In this document: in pieces, positions 21,705-31,416 of the stretch
Numbering within the stretch: position 1 is the first letter of the stretch
How the letters are laid out: the number at the start of each line of letters is the position of its first letter
Origin: Bacteroides reticulotermitis JCM 10512
GTDB lineage: Bacteria; Bacteroidota; Bacteroidia; Bacteroidales; Bacteroidaceae
Assembly: GCF_000517545.1 (NCBI RefSeq)
Contig: NZ_BAIV01000031.1
Location: forward strand, 1 to 64,000
Direction of reading: 5' to 3'
Length of the DNA: 64,000 nt
Translations under genes and position numbers: made by a program
The notes under the pieces: model-generated
The model's input: the letters and a program-made list of their open reading frames with translations, nothing else
The model's database searches: none
What the model was told of the DNA's origin: nothing

Positions 21705-24700
21705 TTAGAATTTAATGTTTACACCAAAGTTCACGGTTTTCATGATCGGATAGCGATTAGATCCTTCGCTTTCCGGATCGCCAAGCCCGTCGAGGTTATC
21801 CCAAGTAATCAGGTTGTTCGCGTTTACATAAAGGCGACATTCACTCATGGCCACTTTGCTGATCCATTTAGCCGGAAGCGAGTAGCTTAGTTCAATATTC
21901 TTCAGACGGAGGAAGTTGCCGTTTTTCAAGAAGAACGAGTTTTTACGCTGATTGTGATCACCATAGTTATCGTAGTGCAGCAACGGATACTTGGCATTCG
22001 CCAGGTTGTATTCTTCCGATTCGTTCGGATTCCAACGTTGCAAATGATGCTCTTTCACCTTACCGCCATTGACGAAGGCGAACATCGCTTCCGCGTCATA
22101 GTAGCGTGATACATGATCTACACCCTGAAACATGACACTGAATCCGATACCTTTGTAGTCGCATCCCAGCGTCAAAGCGTACGTGTTTTCCGGAATATCA
22201 CTGTAGCCGATGAATGTTTCGTCGCGGCTATCTATAAAGCCATCGTTGTTCATGTCGCGGTATTTCAGGTCACCAACTTTCACATCTCCAAAGCTCGATA
22301 CAGGGAAATCGGGACTATTCAAGTCGGCCTGCGTGACGAAGCCATCGCATAGAAGTCCGAAATATTGGTTAATCGGATGCCCTTCCTGTTTACGGTAAGC
22401 CGTTTTCAGTGCAGGTTCATCCATATTCATAATCTCATTACGTGCATGCGAGTAAGTCAGCCCTGCATTGTAAGAGAAGTCTTTACCGATATGGTTCGCG
22501 TGCTTCAGCTCGATTTCATATCCCTTGTTCTTCGTCTTTCCCAAGTTGCCGGCAGCCATGTTGACGCCTACCCATTGCGGACGAGTGAGGTATGGCGTGA
22601 GAATGTCGTTACGTCTTTCGTAGAATACGTCGATATTACCATTCAGCAGGCCGTTGAAGAAACCGAACTCAAGTCCCAGGTTATATTTGTTTGCACGTTC
22701 CCAGGTTACTGCATAGTTTGGATATTGGCTTTCAAAAATACCCGTATATCCGGTTGTTCCGAAGAAATAGTCGTTGGCAACCTGTGACCATACGGCCTGA
22801 TAGAGGAAACGTTGCTTAACCCCGTTAACCTTATAAACATCGTTACCGACCTGTCCGTAGGATGCGCGGAGTTTCAAGTTGTTCAGCCAATCCTCCGTGC
22901 CTTTCATAAACTCTTCGTTGCTGATTCTCCATCCAACGGAGAAAGAAGGGAAGAAGCCGAAGCGTTTGCCACGCATAAAGTTCTCCGAACCGTTATAACC
23001 GAAGTTTACCTCAGCCAGGTAACGATCGTCGTAACCGTAAGTGGCACGTCCCACCAAACCCTGATAGCGTTCGGCTAAGTTAGCCTGATAGCGATAATCA
23101 TTTTGGTTGTATAGCATCATAGCTGTTATATCATGCTTGCCAAACTTGCGTGCCCAATTCAATTGAAACTCCATATAAAGTTTGTAAGTCGTCACCTGAT
23201 TGTCGCCCTGATACGCTAACTCAGTATCTGTATTGAACTGGTTGTACGCATCAATCGAAGTATAATTGTCGCGATCGTTTAGTTCGTATGTAGCAAAATT
23301 GGCATTAAATGCGCGGAGATACTGTGCGTCGTAGTCGAATGACAACATACCCTTGGCAGCCAATCCCGGCGTGAGCCAGTCCATTTTATAGTCGACAATA
23401 AAGTTTGTCTCGTTGATGGTATTCGTCGTTTTGTAGAAACCCGCTTTAGCCAAGCGAGCTACCGCATTGTTCTGGTATTGTGAGCTACCACCATACAGTG
23501 TTTTCTGATCTTCGCCTTCGCCTACGTTGTAAGAAACGGGGAATAGCCAACTCGGTGTATGATTCAATTCGTAGAATATCTGGCTATACGTGCCATCCAA
23601 CCTTTCATTCGAGTTCGGGCCGTGACGTTCTTCAAAGCGTGTGCCGAAGTTGATCGATGCGGTGAGATCCTTTGTCAGCAGAAAGTCCAGATTGGCACGG
23701 AAAGCGTAGCGTTTGAAGCTGGTATTCGATTTGTTACCATATTCATCCAGACTGAAGTTACGGAACAAACCTTGTTGGTTGTAATATTCCAGAGACGTGA
23801 AGTAACGCATACGTTTGGTTCCGCCCTGAATGTTGATGTTGTAGCGTTGAGCCGGTGCGCTGTTGCGTAATACCGTGTCGTACCAATCTACATTGGGGTA
23901 GAGGAGTGCATCGATTCCACTCAACTGTCCGGCAGAAGACTTCTTGTACATCTCGATATCCGAGGCCGAGTACTGAGAAGCCAGTCCGTCGTTGGCCAAA
24001 GCTTCTTCGAGCAGTACCACCGAATTGTATGAATTAAGATAGGTGTCGCTACGTGTAGGCGACTGAGTTTGCCAGTTGGCGGTCAGGCTCACGGTCGGTT
24101 TCTGCTCCTTACCACGTTTGGTGGTAATCAACATAACCCCGTTCGCTCCACGTACCCCATATACCGCAGTAGCCGAAGCGTCTTTCAATGTCGAAATCGA
24201 TTCGATATCATCCGGAGCGATCTGTGAGAACGGACGCTCTACACCATCCACCAGAATCAGGGGTTGGTTGTCGCCAGCAAAAGAAGCACGTCCGCGAATG
24301 TAGATTTTCACGTCATCGGCACCCGGAGCACCTGAGGTTTGCGAGGTTACCACACCCGAAATCTTACCGGCGATAGCCTGTGAGATATTAGCTGCCGGAG
24401 ACTTCAATAACTCTTTGGATGAAACCTGAGAGATGGCTCCAACGACACTCTCTTTCTTCTGAGCACCGTAACCTACCACTACTACTTCTTCCAGCATTTC
24501 GGAATCTTCCTCCATGGTGACGTTGAGCTTGGTACGGTTGCCTACCACTATATCTTGTGTCTTATAGCCAATATAGCTGATTTGCAAAACAGCTTTCGGT
24601 CCGGCATTCAGTTTGAAGTTACCGTCGAAGTCCGTAATGGTACCGTTGGTAGTACCTTTCTCGAGAATACTTGCTCCGATGGCCGCTTCCCCTTTCGAGT

Positions 24701-24833
24701 CGACGATGCGTCCGGTTATCTGCTTGTTCTGTGCCTGAACCCAGGGAGCCAGCGCTGCGAAGCAAACGATCAGGAGCAGTCGGGAAAGAATACTTCCCGG
24801 TGCTGACTGCGTATATAAGTTCTTATTTTTCAT
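21705..24833 (-). CDS. SusC-like TonB-dependent outer-membrane transporter 2
   Basis: Intact 1042-residue importer. It has a signal peptide, a carboxypeptidase-regulatory-like domain (ITGRIVDSKGEAAIGASI), a TonB box region (EEVVVVGYGAQKKESVVGA), a plug with LILVDGVERPFSQIAPDD and GVRGANGVMLITTKRG, and a barrel with the C-terminal VNFGVNIKF aromatic end. It is second in the operon, 20 bp after the surface glycan-binding protein. Energised by TonB/ExbBD, it would import arabino-oligosaccharides to the periplasm. Confidence 0.95.
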   Translation of the reverse strand: MKNKNLYTQSAPGSILSRLLLIVCFAALAPWVQAQNKQITGRIVDSKGEAAIGASILEKGTTNGTITDFDGNFKLNAGPKAVLQISYIGYKTQDIVVGNRTKLNVTMEEDSEMLEEVVVVGYGAQKKESVVGAISQVSSKELLKSPAANISQAIAGKISGVVTSQTSGAPGADDVKIYIRGRASFAGDNQPLILVDGVERPFSQIAPDDIESISTLKDASATAVYGVRGANGVMLITTKRGKEQKPTVSLTANWQTQSPTRSDTYLNSYNSVVLLEEALANDGLASQYSASDIEMYKKSSAGQLSGIDALLYPNVDWYDTVLRNSAPAQRYNINIQGGTKRMRYFTSLEYYNQQGLFRNFSLDEYGNKSNTSFKRYAFRANLDFLLTKDLTASINFGTRFEERHGPNSNERLDGTYSQIFYELNHTPSWLFPVSYNVGEGEDQKTLYGGSSQYQNNAVARLAKAGFYKTTNTINETNFIVDYKMDWLTPGLAAKGMLSFDYDAQYLRAFNANFATYELNDRDNYTSIDAYNQFNTDTELAYQGDNQVTTYKLYMEFQLNWARKFGKHDITAMMLYNQNDYRYQANLAERYQGLVGRATYGYDDRYLAEVNFGYNGSENFMRGKRFGFFPSFSVGWRISNEEFMKGTEDWLNNLKLRASYGQVGNDVYKVNGVKQRFLYQAVWSQVANDYFFGTTGYTGIFESQYPNYAVTWERANKYNLGLEFGFFNGLLNGNIDVFYERRNDILTPYLTRPQWVGVNMAAGNLGKTKNKGYEIELKHANHIGKDFSYNAGLTYSHARNEIMNMDEPALKTAYRKQEGHPINQYFGLLCDGFVTQADLNSPDFPVSSFGDVKVGDLKYRDMNNDGFIDSRDETFIGYSDIPENTYALTLGCDYKGIGFSVMFQGVDHVSRYYDAEAMFAFVNGGKVKEHHLQRWNPNESEEYNLANAKYPLLHYDNYGDHNQRKNSFFLKNGNFLRLKNIELSYSLPAKWISKVAMSECRLYVNANNLITWDNLDGLGDPESEGSNRYPIMKTVNFGVNIKF

Positions 24834-24852
24834 ATCTAGTGTTTTATAGTAA

Positions 24853-26664
24853 TTATTCTTTGTTTAAGAACGGATAGTAACCTACCGTACGTATGTCGAG
24901 ACTGGCACCGTCTACGAGTAAGAATATGCCGATGTTATTCGTTGTAATCCCTTCGGTGTAGTACGTGTAGTCTCCCAATTTCTCTCCGGAGGCCGTGACT
25001 ACTTTAATGGTCAGGTCTAATCGGGTACCGGTACGGTTCAGAAGGATTGTGCAATACGCTCCGTTCATTTGCTCTCTGAATGTGTCCCAATTGTAAGTAT
25101 GTGCTATATTAGCAGCTACATAAGCGTCCCCCCATCCGAAACCATCGGCACGGAGTACCAGGTGTTCGGCATAACCGGCTTCATCTCTGTCTTTTCCGTT
25201 CGTGATAACCAATAACCAGTTGTTCCAGTTATTGATGCCATTGGTGTAGTTGTAGAATGTATGAACGAAAGGCGATGGTGTGTTGCCTGTGATGACCGAC
25301 AGTTTGGAGAAATACGCCCACCAACCGGCGCTGCAATCGGCAGGTCCGACCCGATACGAACCGGCTGCGTATGATTCGCCTGCGTAAACCGTTTCCGGTA
25401 CGATTTCCAAGTACGACCCTTCACAGGTGAGAAAGGCACCCACTGTCTCTTCCATTTCTCCGACATAGTAGAAGCTGTAGTTGTATGTCAAACCGGTCTT
25501 GGTCGTAATCTTGGCAACCAGATCGATCCGATTGTCGGTACGTTTGATTGTCATATCAACGTATGCCCCCTGCATATCCGTCTTGAATGTGTCAAAATTG
25601 AAATTATGGGTAATGTTCGGCCCGTCGCCCGGGTATGATGTACCGCCGGACCATCCGTAGGCATCGGCACGAAGTACAAAGTATTCAGCGTAGCCCGCTG
25701 CACCCGGAGCTTTTCCGTTGCTTAACACTACAATCCAGTTGTTCCAGTTGTTGGCTCCGTTGGTATAGTTGTAGAAGCCGTAGTGAATTGTCTGGTTGCC
25801 TTTCATTGACACCACATCCGAGAAAGTAGACCACCAACCGGTCGTATAATCTTTGTTACCTACGAGGATGTAATTATTCTCTTCTTCACCTCCGCCGGTT
25901 CCCGGAACTTTGATTTCGTTGTTGGTGATTTGATTGCGGTAAATTGTTAAGTCGTCTATGTACCATTCCTGAGTAGGTGTGTCCGAACCGTATCCTATAT
26001 ATATATAAGGTACGGCACCCATGAACTTGATGATTTTATTGAAATCGAAGCCGCTGACTTCTTTATCGATCTTCTTTAGTCCGTCCACATATATCTCATA
26101 ACCGTTGTTGCGTATCTTCACAGCCACATAATGCCATTCATCGGCACTCATCAGTCCGGTCTTATAGTCGGAAGGATTGTTATCCTCATAACTTCCGTCT
26201 ACGCCTTCATAGTTGAGCCATCCGTTGGCCGTAAAGAACATCCGTTGCGTACCGTTCTCGTTTTGGAATGAGAAGAGAGCCCCTTTCACATCCTGTTCCG
26301 GCTTTTCAACGGAATCAGCTTTGGGTGTGGAACTCTGTTTCATCCAGAAAGTGAGCGAGACGCCATTTTGTATCTTAACTTTATTCAAAGGATTAGAGAT
26401 GCGCGCGTAGCCATTGTTGAGGTGGAGTACTTGTCCGTGAACGTCATCAGTTGCTAATGTAGGAGTTTCTCCCCCTTCATAAGCGAACGTTTGAATTTCT
26501 TCGGGAATAAGTTCTTCATCGAAGGTCAGGCTGGCTACCTTTTCGAGGGTAGGAAAGATCTGGTTTCCTGCCGGAGGATCTGACTCTCCCCAATCTTGAC
26601 AGGAACTGAATGTAAGAACAGTGAGAAACGCCATAAACACGAATGGCCATTTTCTTGTCTTCAT
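24853..26664 (-). CDS. Surface glycan-binding lipoprotein with LamG-like domain and two tandem copies of one module
   Basis: 603 residues, first gene of the SusCD operon. A lipoprotein signal (TVLTFSSC) is followed by a concanavalin/LamG-like domain at about 45-240 (VSLTFWMKQSS, WHYVAVKIRNNGYEIYVDG). Two clearly homologous modules follow at about 265-430 and 435-590. Both carry NYTNG-NNWNNW, GYAE-LRAD-GWG, an INTHxFNxDTF-like segment and a DL-KITT/VVTA strand. These Trp/Asn-rich repeats are plausible arabinan-binding sites. The position matches the surface glycan-binding proteins that follow HTCS regulators in such loci. No catalytic motif is seen, so it is a binding protein. Confidence 0.85.
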   Translation of the reverse strand: MKTRKWPFVFMAFLTVLTFSSCQDWGESDPPAGNQIFPTLEKVASLTFDEELIPEEIQTFAYEGGETPTLATDDVHGQVLHLNNGYARISNPLNKVKIQNGVSLTFWMKQSSTPKADSVEKPEQDVKGALFSFQNENGTQRMFFTANGWLNYEGVDGSYEDNNPSDYKTGLMSADEWHYVAVKIRNNGYEIYVDGLKKIDKEVSGFDFNKIIKFMGAVPYIYIGYGSDTPTQEWYIDDLTIYRNQITNNEIKVPGTGGGEEENNYILVGNKDYTTGWWSTFSDVVSMKGNQTIHYGFYNYTNGANNWNNWIVVLSNGKAPGAAGYAEYFVLRADAYGWSGGTSYPGDGPNITHNFNFDTFKTDMQGAYVDMTIKRTDNRIDLVAKITTKTGLTYNYSFYYVGEMEETVGAFLTCEGSYLEIVPETVYAGESYAAGSYRVGPADCSAGWWAYFSKLSVITGNTPSPFVHTFYNYTNGINNWNNWLLVITNGKDRDEAGYAEHLVLRADGFGWGDAYVAANIAHTYNWDTFREQMNGAYCTILLNRTGTRLDLTIKVVTASGEKLGDYTYYTEGITTNNIGIFLLVDGASLDIRTVGYYPFLNKE

Positions 26665-26714
26665 AGGTATTGATATTAATGGTTAAACAATTAAATTATT
26701 TACTTGTACTGCGG

Positions 26715-26773
26715 CAAAGATACAATCGAGGGTAGTATTTCAGGTGGACAAATGATTTTGCGAGGTGGATAAT
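26715..26773 (-). promoter_or_regulatory. Promoter of the arabinan SusCD operon with predicted HTCS operator
   Basis: On the minus strand the -7 element is TATCTTTG (26715-26722). Twenty nucleotides upstream is TTTGTCCACCT (26742-26752), and exactly 21 bp further is ATTATCCACCT (26763-26773). The same repeat pair, spacing and placement occur at the divergent GH43 promoter (31324-31383). The geometry suits an AraC-type DNA-binding domain that contacts two helical turns of DNA and activates from the -33 region. Confidence 0.75.
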
Positions 26774-26878
26774 TGATCTTATGAGTGTCTTTTCTACACT
26801 GCGAGTGTCAACAGCTCTTAGCTTTAAGCATTTCCTCTTTATTCTCTACTTTCTTGACTTACCGGGGACATGATTCGG

Positions 26879-26953
26879 AGCCCAGGGCTACTTGGTCGAA
26901 AGCCCAGGGCAATTGGATAAAGAGCCCAGGGCTGTTGACAGAAAGCCCAGGGC
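26879..26953. repeat. Four tandem copies of AGCCCAGGGC at 21-22-bp spacing
   Basis: Copies start at 26879, 26901, 26923 and 26944 (steps 22, 22, 21). Each core is an interrupted palindrome (GCCC-A-GGGC) followed by an AT-rich 11-12-bp spacer that differs in sequence but shares length. The array lies between the HTCS stop (26960) and the SusCD operon promoter, about 110 bp upstream of the distal HTCS half-site. Confidence 0.85.
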
Positions 26954-26959
26954 AAAGAA

Positions 26960-29900
26960 TCAAGAAGTAGCGGACTCCTCATTGTTTAGCATACTGCTGG
27001 GAGTAACATTGAAATGCTTCGTAAAGCAACGGGTAAAGTATTTCGGGTCATTGAACCCTACTTCGTAAGCTACTTCGGCAATATTCATGTTCTTGGTGGT
27101 CCGGTTTTTGATGATCAACTCGCGGGCAATGTTGAGGCGATAGTTACGGATAAACTGTCCGGCAGGTTGTCCGATGAGGCTTTGCAGCTTTTTGTTTAGC
27201 AGACTCTTACTCGCTCCTACGGCCTCGCAAAAATCGCTTACTTCAAAATAAGAGTTCTTGTAGTTCTGCTTAATGACCTCCATTACTTGGTTGAGGAATT
27301 TCTTGTCGCTCGATTCTTCTTCGATGTGAAGCGATTCTACATCCATATCAATCGTGAATTTCCGCTGGTAACGTTTGCGATTGTCCAGAATGTTCTGAAT
27401 GCGCGTGAGCAACAACGTTTCATCGAAAGGCTTCAGCAAATACTCGTCTACACCGATGCGGTAACTCTCCAAACGAGATTCGGGTGAAGTCTTGGCAGTC
27501 AGCATCAGGAAGGGTATGTGAGAGATGGCAAACGTCTCTTTCACCCGGCGTGAAAGCTCGATACCGTCCATGACAGGCATCATCAGGTCGCTGACGATAA
27601 AGTCCACCGGGTTGCTGTTCAGTATATGTAAAGCCTCTTCACCGTTGGCTGCTTCCAGAATATGATATTGTTCGAGAAGGATGGATCGGATATAGCCTCG
27701 CATATCTGCGTTATCTTCCACAACCAGAATTGTAAGCGTATCTTTCGGCTTATTGTCTGTCGGAGAAGATGAAACCTGCAAGATAGAATCTGTGTCGCTG
27801 TGGATAATGATGCCGCTGTTGTCCTGCTCTTCTTTGCGTTGCAAGGGGAGTAGGACCCGAAATGAACATCCGCCACCGTGATTATTATGCGCCTTGATCA
27901 TTCCACCGTGCAGATGTACGATGCGTTTGCATAGATACAAACCGATGCCCGTTCCGGCTTGTCCGTACACGGGGAACTTTACTTGGTTTTGCGATTGATA
28001 AAAGCGATTGAATATCCGGTTGAGATCTTCTTCGGGGATTCCCGTTCCGCTATCTTTCACGTTGATGTAAAGATTCTCTTTTTGTCCTTTGGGGGAAGAC
28101 GGAAGAAAAGCGATGTAGATTGACACCGTTCCCCCGTTGGGTGTGAATTTGATTGCGTTACTCAGTAGGTTGGTCATTACCTTGTGCATCGCTTCTTCAT
28201 CGTATAAGATTTCGGGGACATCCATGCGATAGTAACGCTGTAAGACGATATTCCGTTCGCCGGCGAAGACTTCGAACGGTCGGATCAGCGTCTCAACGAA
28301 CTTTCGGAAGTCACCTTGTGTCTTGACTATTTCCAACTTGCCCGACTCCACTTTGCGGAAGTCCATCAGCTGATTGACCAACGAAAGCAAATACTTCGAG
28401 TTACGTTCTACGAAGTGCAGCTGCTCAATCACCTGCGGGTTGTAGCTCAACTTCAACGCACGTTCGATAGGACCGATAATAAGCGTGATCGGCGTGCGGA
28501 ACTCGTGCGTAATATTGGTGAAGAACGAAATCTTGTCGAGCGTCAACTCCTGCACCTTGCGCGACATACGGATTAGTTGAGCCTTCTGCCGGGTAATCTT
28601 CTCATTCTGATGCGTCAGCATTTGGTTCTGGCGGGAGAGTTCCACCGTTTGGTTCTCGAGCAATTCTTTCTGCTGTTCGAGTTCCCGGGTACGCTTTTCT
28701 ACCGTGCGGTGCAGATGCTCCTTTTGCCGTTTCAAGGTACGGATACGCCACTGGTAGAACTGCCAGATACTGACTGATAAAAGAACGATAATCAAGAGAA
28801 TAAACCAACCTGTTTTGTAGAAGTGAGGTACAATGGTGATTGTAAGTTCCGTAACATTCTCGCCTTCGTTCTCTCCGTCGAGCGAATATTTCACTTGTAA
28901 AGTATAAGTGCCCGGAGGAAGGTTGGTGTAGCTGGCAAAACGTCGGTTGCCCGTTACCTGAATCCATTTATCATCGAAACCCAGCAGGCGGTAACTGTAA
29001 GTAGCCGCATTACTCGGAGCGAAGTTCAAAGCCGAGAACTCCAACGAGAAAGACTTTTCCTTTTCGTGCAGCCGTAGCTCATGTGTAATGGCGATATCTT
29101 GTGGTAGGTATTCACTTCCCGGCAGTACCTCTTCGTTGCCGATGCGCAGGCGAGTGAAGCATACTTTGGCCGTAGGGAGCGATGCAACCTGTCGGTTACT
29201 CTCGATAGCTATCAGTCCGCTGACACTGCCAAAATAAAGAAGGTCGTTGGCCGAATGATAGGATGCGTTCCAGTAGAACTGAGCGTCCAAAAGTCCATCC
29301 TGCGGCGTATAGTTTATGAAGCGGTTCTCTTGCGGACGGTAACAGGAGAGCCCGTTGTTGGTAGATACCCAGAGATGGTCATGACTGTCGGCTAACAAGC
29401 CACGCACGCTGTTGTTCGGCAATCCCTGTGCGGTGCTGTATGAAACGAAATGTTCCGTCCCCTTCTCATCCACCTCCCTTTTATAAATGCCATATCCGTT
29501 GCTACCCAACCAGAGTACCCCGTCCTTTGTTTCATAGAAGCAGGTGATCTTCTCCACCAGCCGGGAGGACGGATCGTCGAGCTTATAATGTAGATGTCGA
29601 TACGGAAAAAGGCCTTTGGAAGAACGCGTGTGTAAGTCGATAATATATACCCCTTCCATACAGCCCACCCAAAGCTGCCCCTCCTTATCTATAATAGAGC
29701 CGACGCATCCGTGGATGTTCTCGGCTGTCTTGTCAGGTAACGGAGAAATGATGCGCTGCGTAGCCAAGTCGTAGAAATATAATCCCTGATTGGCTCCGAT
29801 CCACATGCCTTTGTTTATGGGGTCATAAGTCAGCGCGCCAATGAAGTCGATTGGGAAGTCGTTAGTCTGCGAGGAAATAACTTCCACTACTTGCTTGGGA

Positions 29901-31239
29901 TTCTTTAAGTTGAACAGATTAATTCCACCGCCCCATGTACCTGCCCACAGCCGGTTGTCGTTATCCGCTGCCAATGCGCTGACGGAGTTATGGCTCAACC
30001 CGCCTTGTTCCCGGGTATAGTGGGTAAACTGATCGCTTCCCCGTTCTTTCCGGTTCAGTCCGCCCTCCACCGTACCAATCCATAAATTACCGTAAGCGTC
30101 TTCATAGATTGCATTCACCGGATTAGCCGAAAGCGTGGATGGATTCTCTTTGTCGTGCCGATAGCTGCGGATTGCCAGTCGGCGCGGATTCAATTTGTTG
30201 ATACCTCCGGTTTCCGTTCCAAACCAAATATTGTCCCCATCAGCCAGTATACAGTTTATAAAATTACTATTCAGCAGATTCGTTCCGCCGTTCTGAAGGT
30301 TGTATGCGATCCGCTCGAAGCCATCTATCGCGGGATTATAGATGTTGACTCCCCGCAAAGTCGCTACAATCAGCTGATTGTTCGGGGTGAGAGCTAAATC
30401 AGTCAGGTAGTTTTGTGAAAGCGACGAAGGGTTGCCCGGGTTATTCTCATATCGTTTCACGGTATTTTTCTTCTTGTTATACCGGTATAGCCCACGGTCG
30501 GTAGCAATCCACACCTCATCACCCCGCTTCACGAAGTCCGATATATAGGTGTTGGCTTCAAAAGAGACAGCGTCGGCCATGGGGACTGTAGTCAGGCTAC
30601 CTTGTGGGGTAGGCGATATTTTACGTATCTTCCCATTCATCCCGATCCAGATCTCTCCATCGCTGTCAATATCTTGCAAGGCAATGTCCGGTCCATTCAG
30701 GTAGACAGGGCTCAGGTCGATAGGTTGTCTATTTCCCCTTTTGCGTTGAATGCGATGCGGTAGAGTGCATTGTTGCAGTGTAGCCAGATACAACCCTGTG
30801 AATCTTTCATCACATGGGTAGCGGGTTGGTCGGTCAGCTTGGGGAGTACGTCGCCCAGATCGGCAGGTGCGACAGGTTTCAGGGTTTTCAGATCGAGAAT
30901 ATCCGTTCCACCCTCCGAAACCATCCAGAGTCTTTCGAAATTATCTTCGCAGACATTGCGGATAAAGTTGCTTTTCAGCTTGCAGTGCGGGGTATTGGGG
31001 TTGTAGTTTACAAACTCGTAGCCATCATACCGCGATAAGCCTCCTCCGGCTGTAGAAATCCATAAGAATCCCCGGCTATCCTTGTATAAATCATCGATGA
31101 AGTTGTGAGGTAGCCCCTCATTCATCGTTACGTAGGTGACGTTATAGCGATCGGCGAAAAGCTCTTGCGCTCGTCCTTTTGCGGACACGCCAAGCCAAAG
31201 AATATAGAATATAAGATAGGTGGATAGGTGCTTTTTCAT
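26960..31239 (-). CDS. Hybrid two-component system regulator (arabinan sensor), one frameshift
   Basis: About 1426 residues after joining. The order is signal peptide, two seven-bladed Reg_prop propellers in the periplasm (many GxLWIGT-like repeats), Y_Y_Y domain (RLLGFDDKWIQVTGNRR), one membrane segment (FILLIIVLLSVSIWQFY), histidine kinase (THEFRTPITLIIG with the phospho-His; NLLSNAIKFTPNGG; DSGTGIPEED), receiver (VVEDNADMRGYI; VSDLMMPVMDG with the phospho-Asp; LLKPFDE) and AraC-type HTH (GFNDPKYFTRCFTKHF). The frame breaks between about 30715 and 30735. It senses arabinan oligosaccharides in the periplasm and activates the flanking operons. A -7 element TAACTTTG (31261-31268, minus) lies upstream. 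Confidence 0.93.
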
Positions 31240-31260
31240 CTACGTGCGTATTATTAGATA

Positions 31261-31268
31261 CAAAGTTA
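31261..31268 (-). promoter_or_regulatory. -7 element of the HTCS gene
   Basis: The minus-strand sequence TAACTTTG fits the Bacteroides -7 consensus TAnnTTTG and lies 22 bp before the HTCS start codon. No TGTCCACC repeat is at this promoter, so the regulator is probably made constitutively. Confidence 0.55.
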
Positions 31269-31323
31269 GGAGAATATCTCAAATTGCAAAAACTGTGTAG
31301 GGCGCTTTTCGCTTGGTTGTCGG

Positions 31324-31383
31324 TTTGTCCACCATTCGTGTTCGTATGTCCACCCTCCTTGAGGCTATGCGGGCGTATTTTTG
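31324..31383 (+). promoter_or_regulatory. Promoter of the GH43-GH51-GH43 operon with predicted HTCS operator
   Basis: TTTGTCCACC (31324-31333) and TATGTCCACC (31345-31354) are direct repeats 21 bp apart. A -7 element TATTTTTG (31376-31383) starts 21 nt after the second copy. The layout duplicates the SusCD promoter at 26715-26773 on the other strand. The translation start is at 31417. Confidence 0.75.
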
Positions 31384-31416
31384 TGACATGATTGATGTAA
31401 CGAAAAAACTGATGTT

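Noticed and set aside
26879..26953. CRISPR array
   Set aside because: The repeats are 10 bp with 11-12-bp spacers, far too short, and no cas gene is present.
621..31239. Wholesale pseudogenisation of the arabinan locus
   Set aside because: Motifs on both sides of each break are intact, all localised breaks are one-base losses, and unbroken genes such as araA, araD and SusC2 lie among them.
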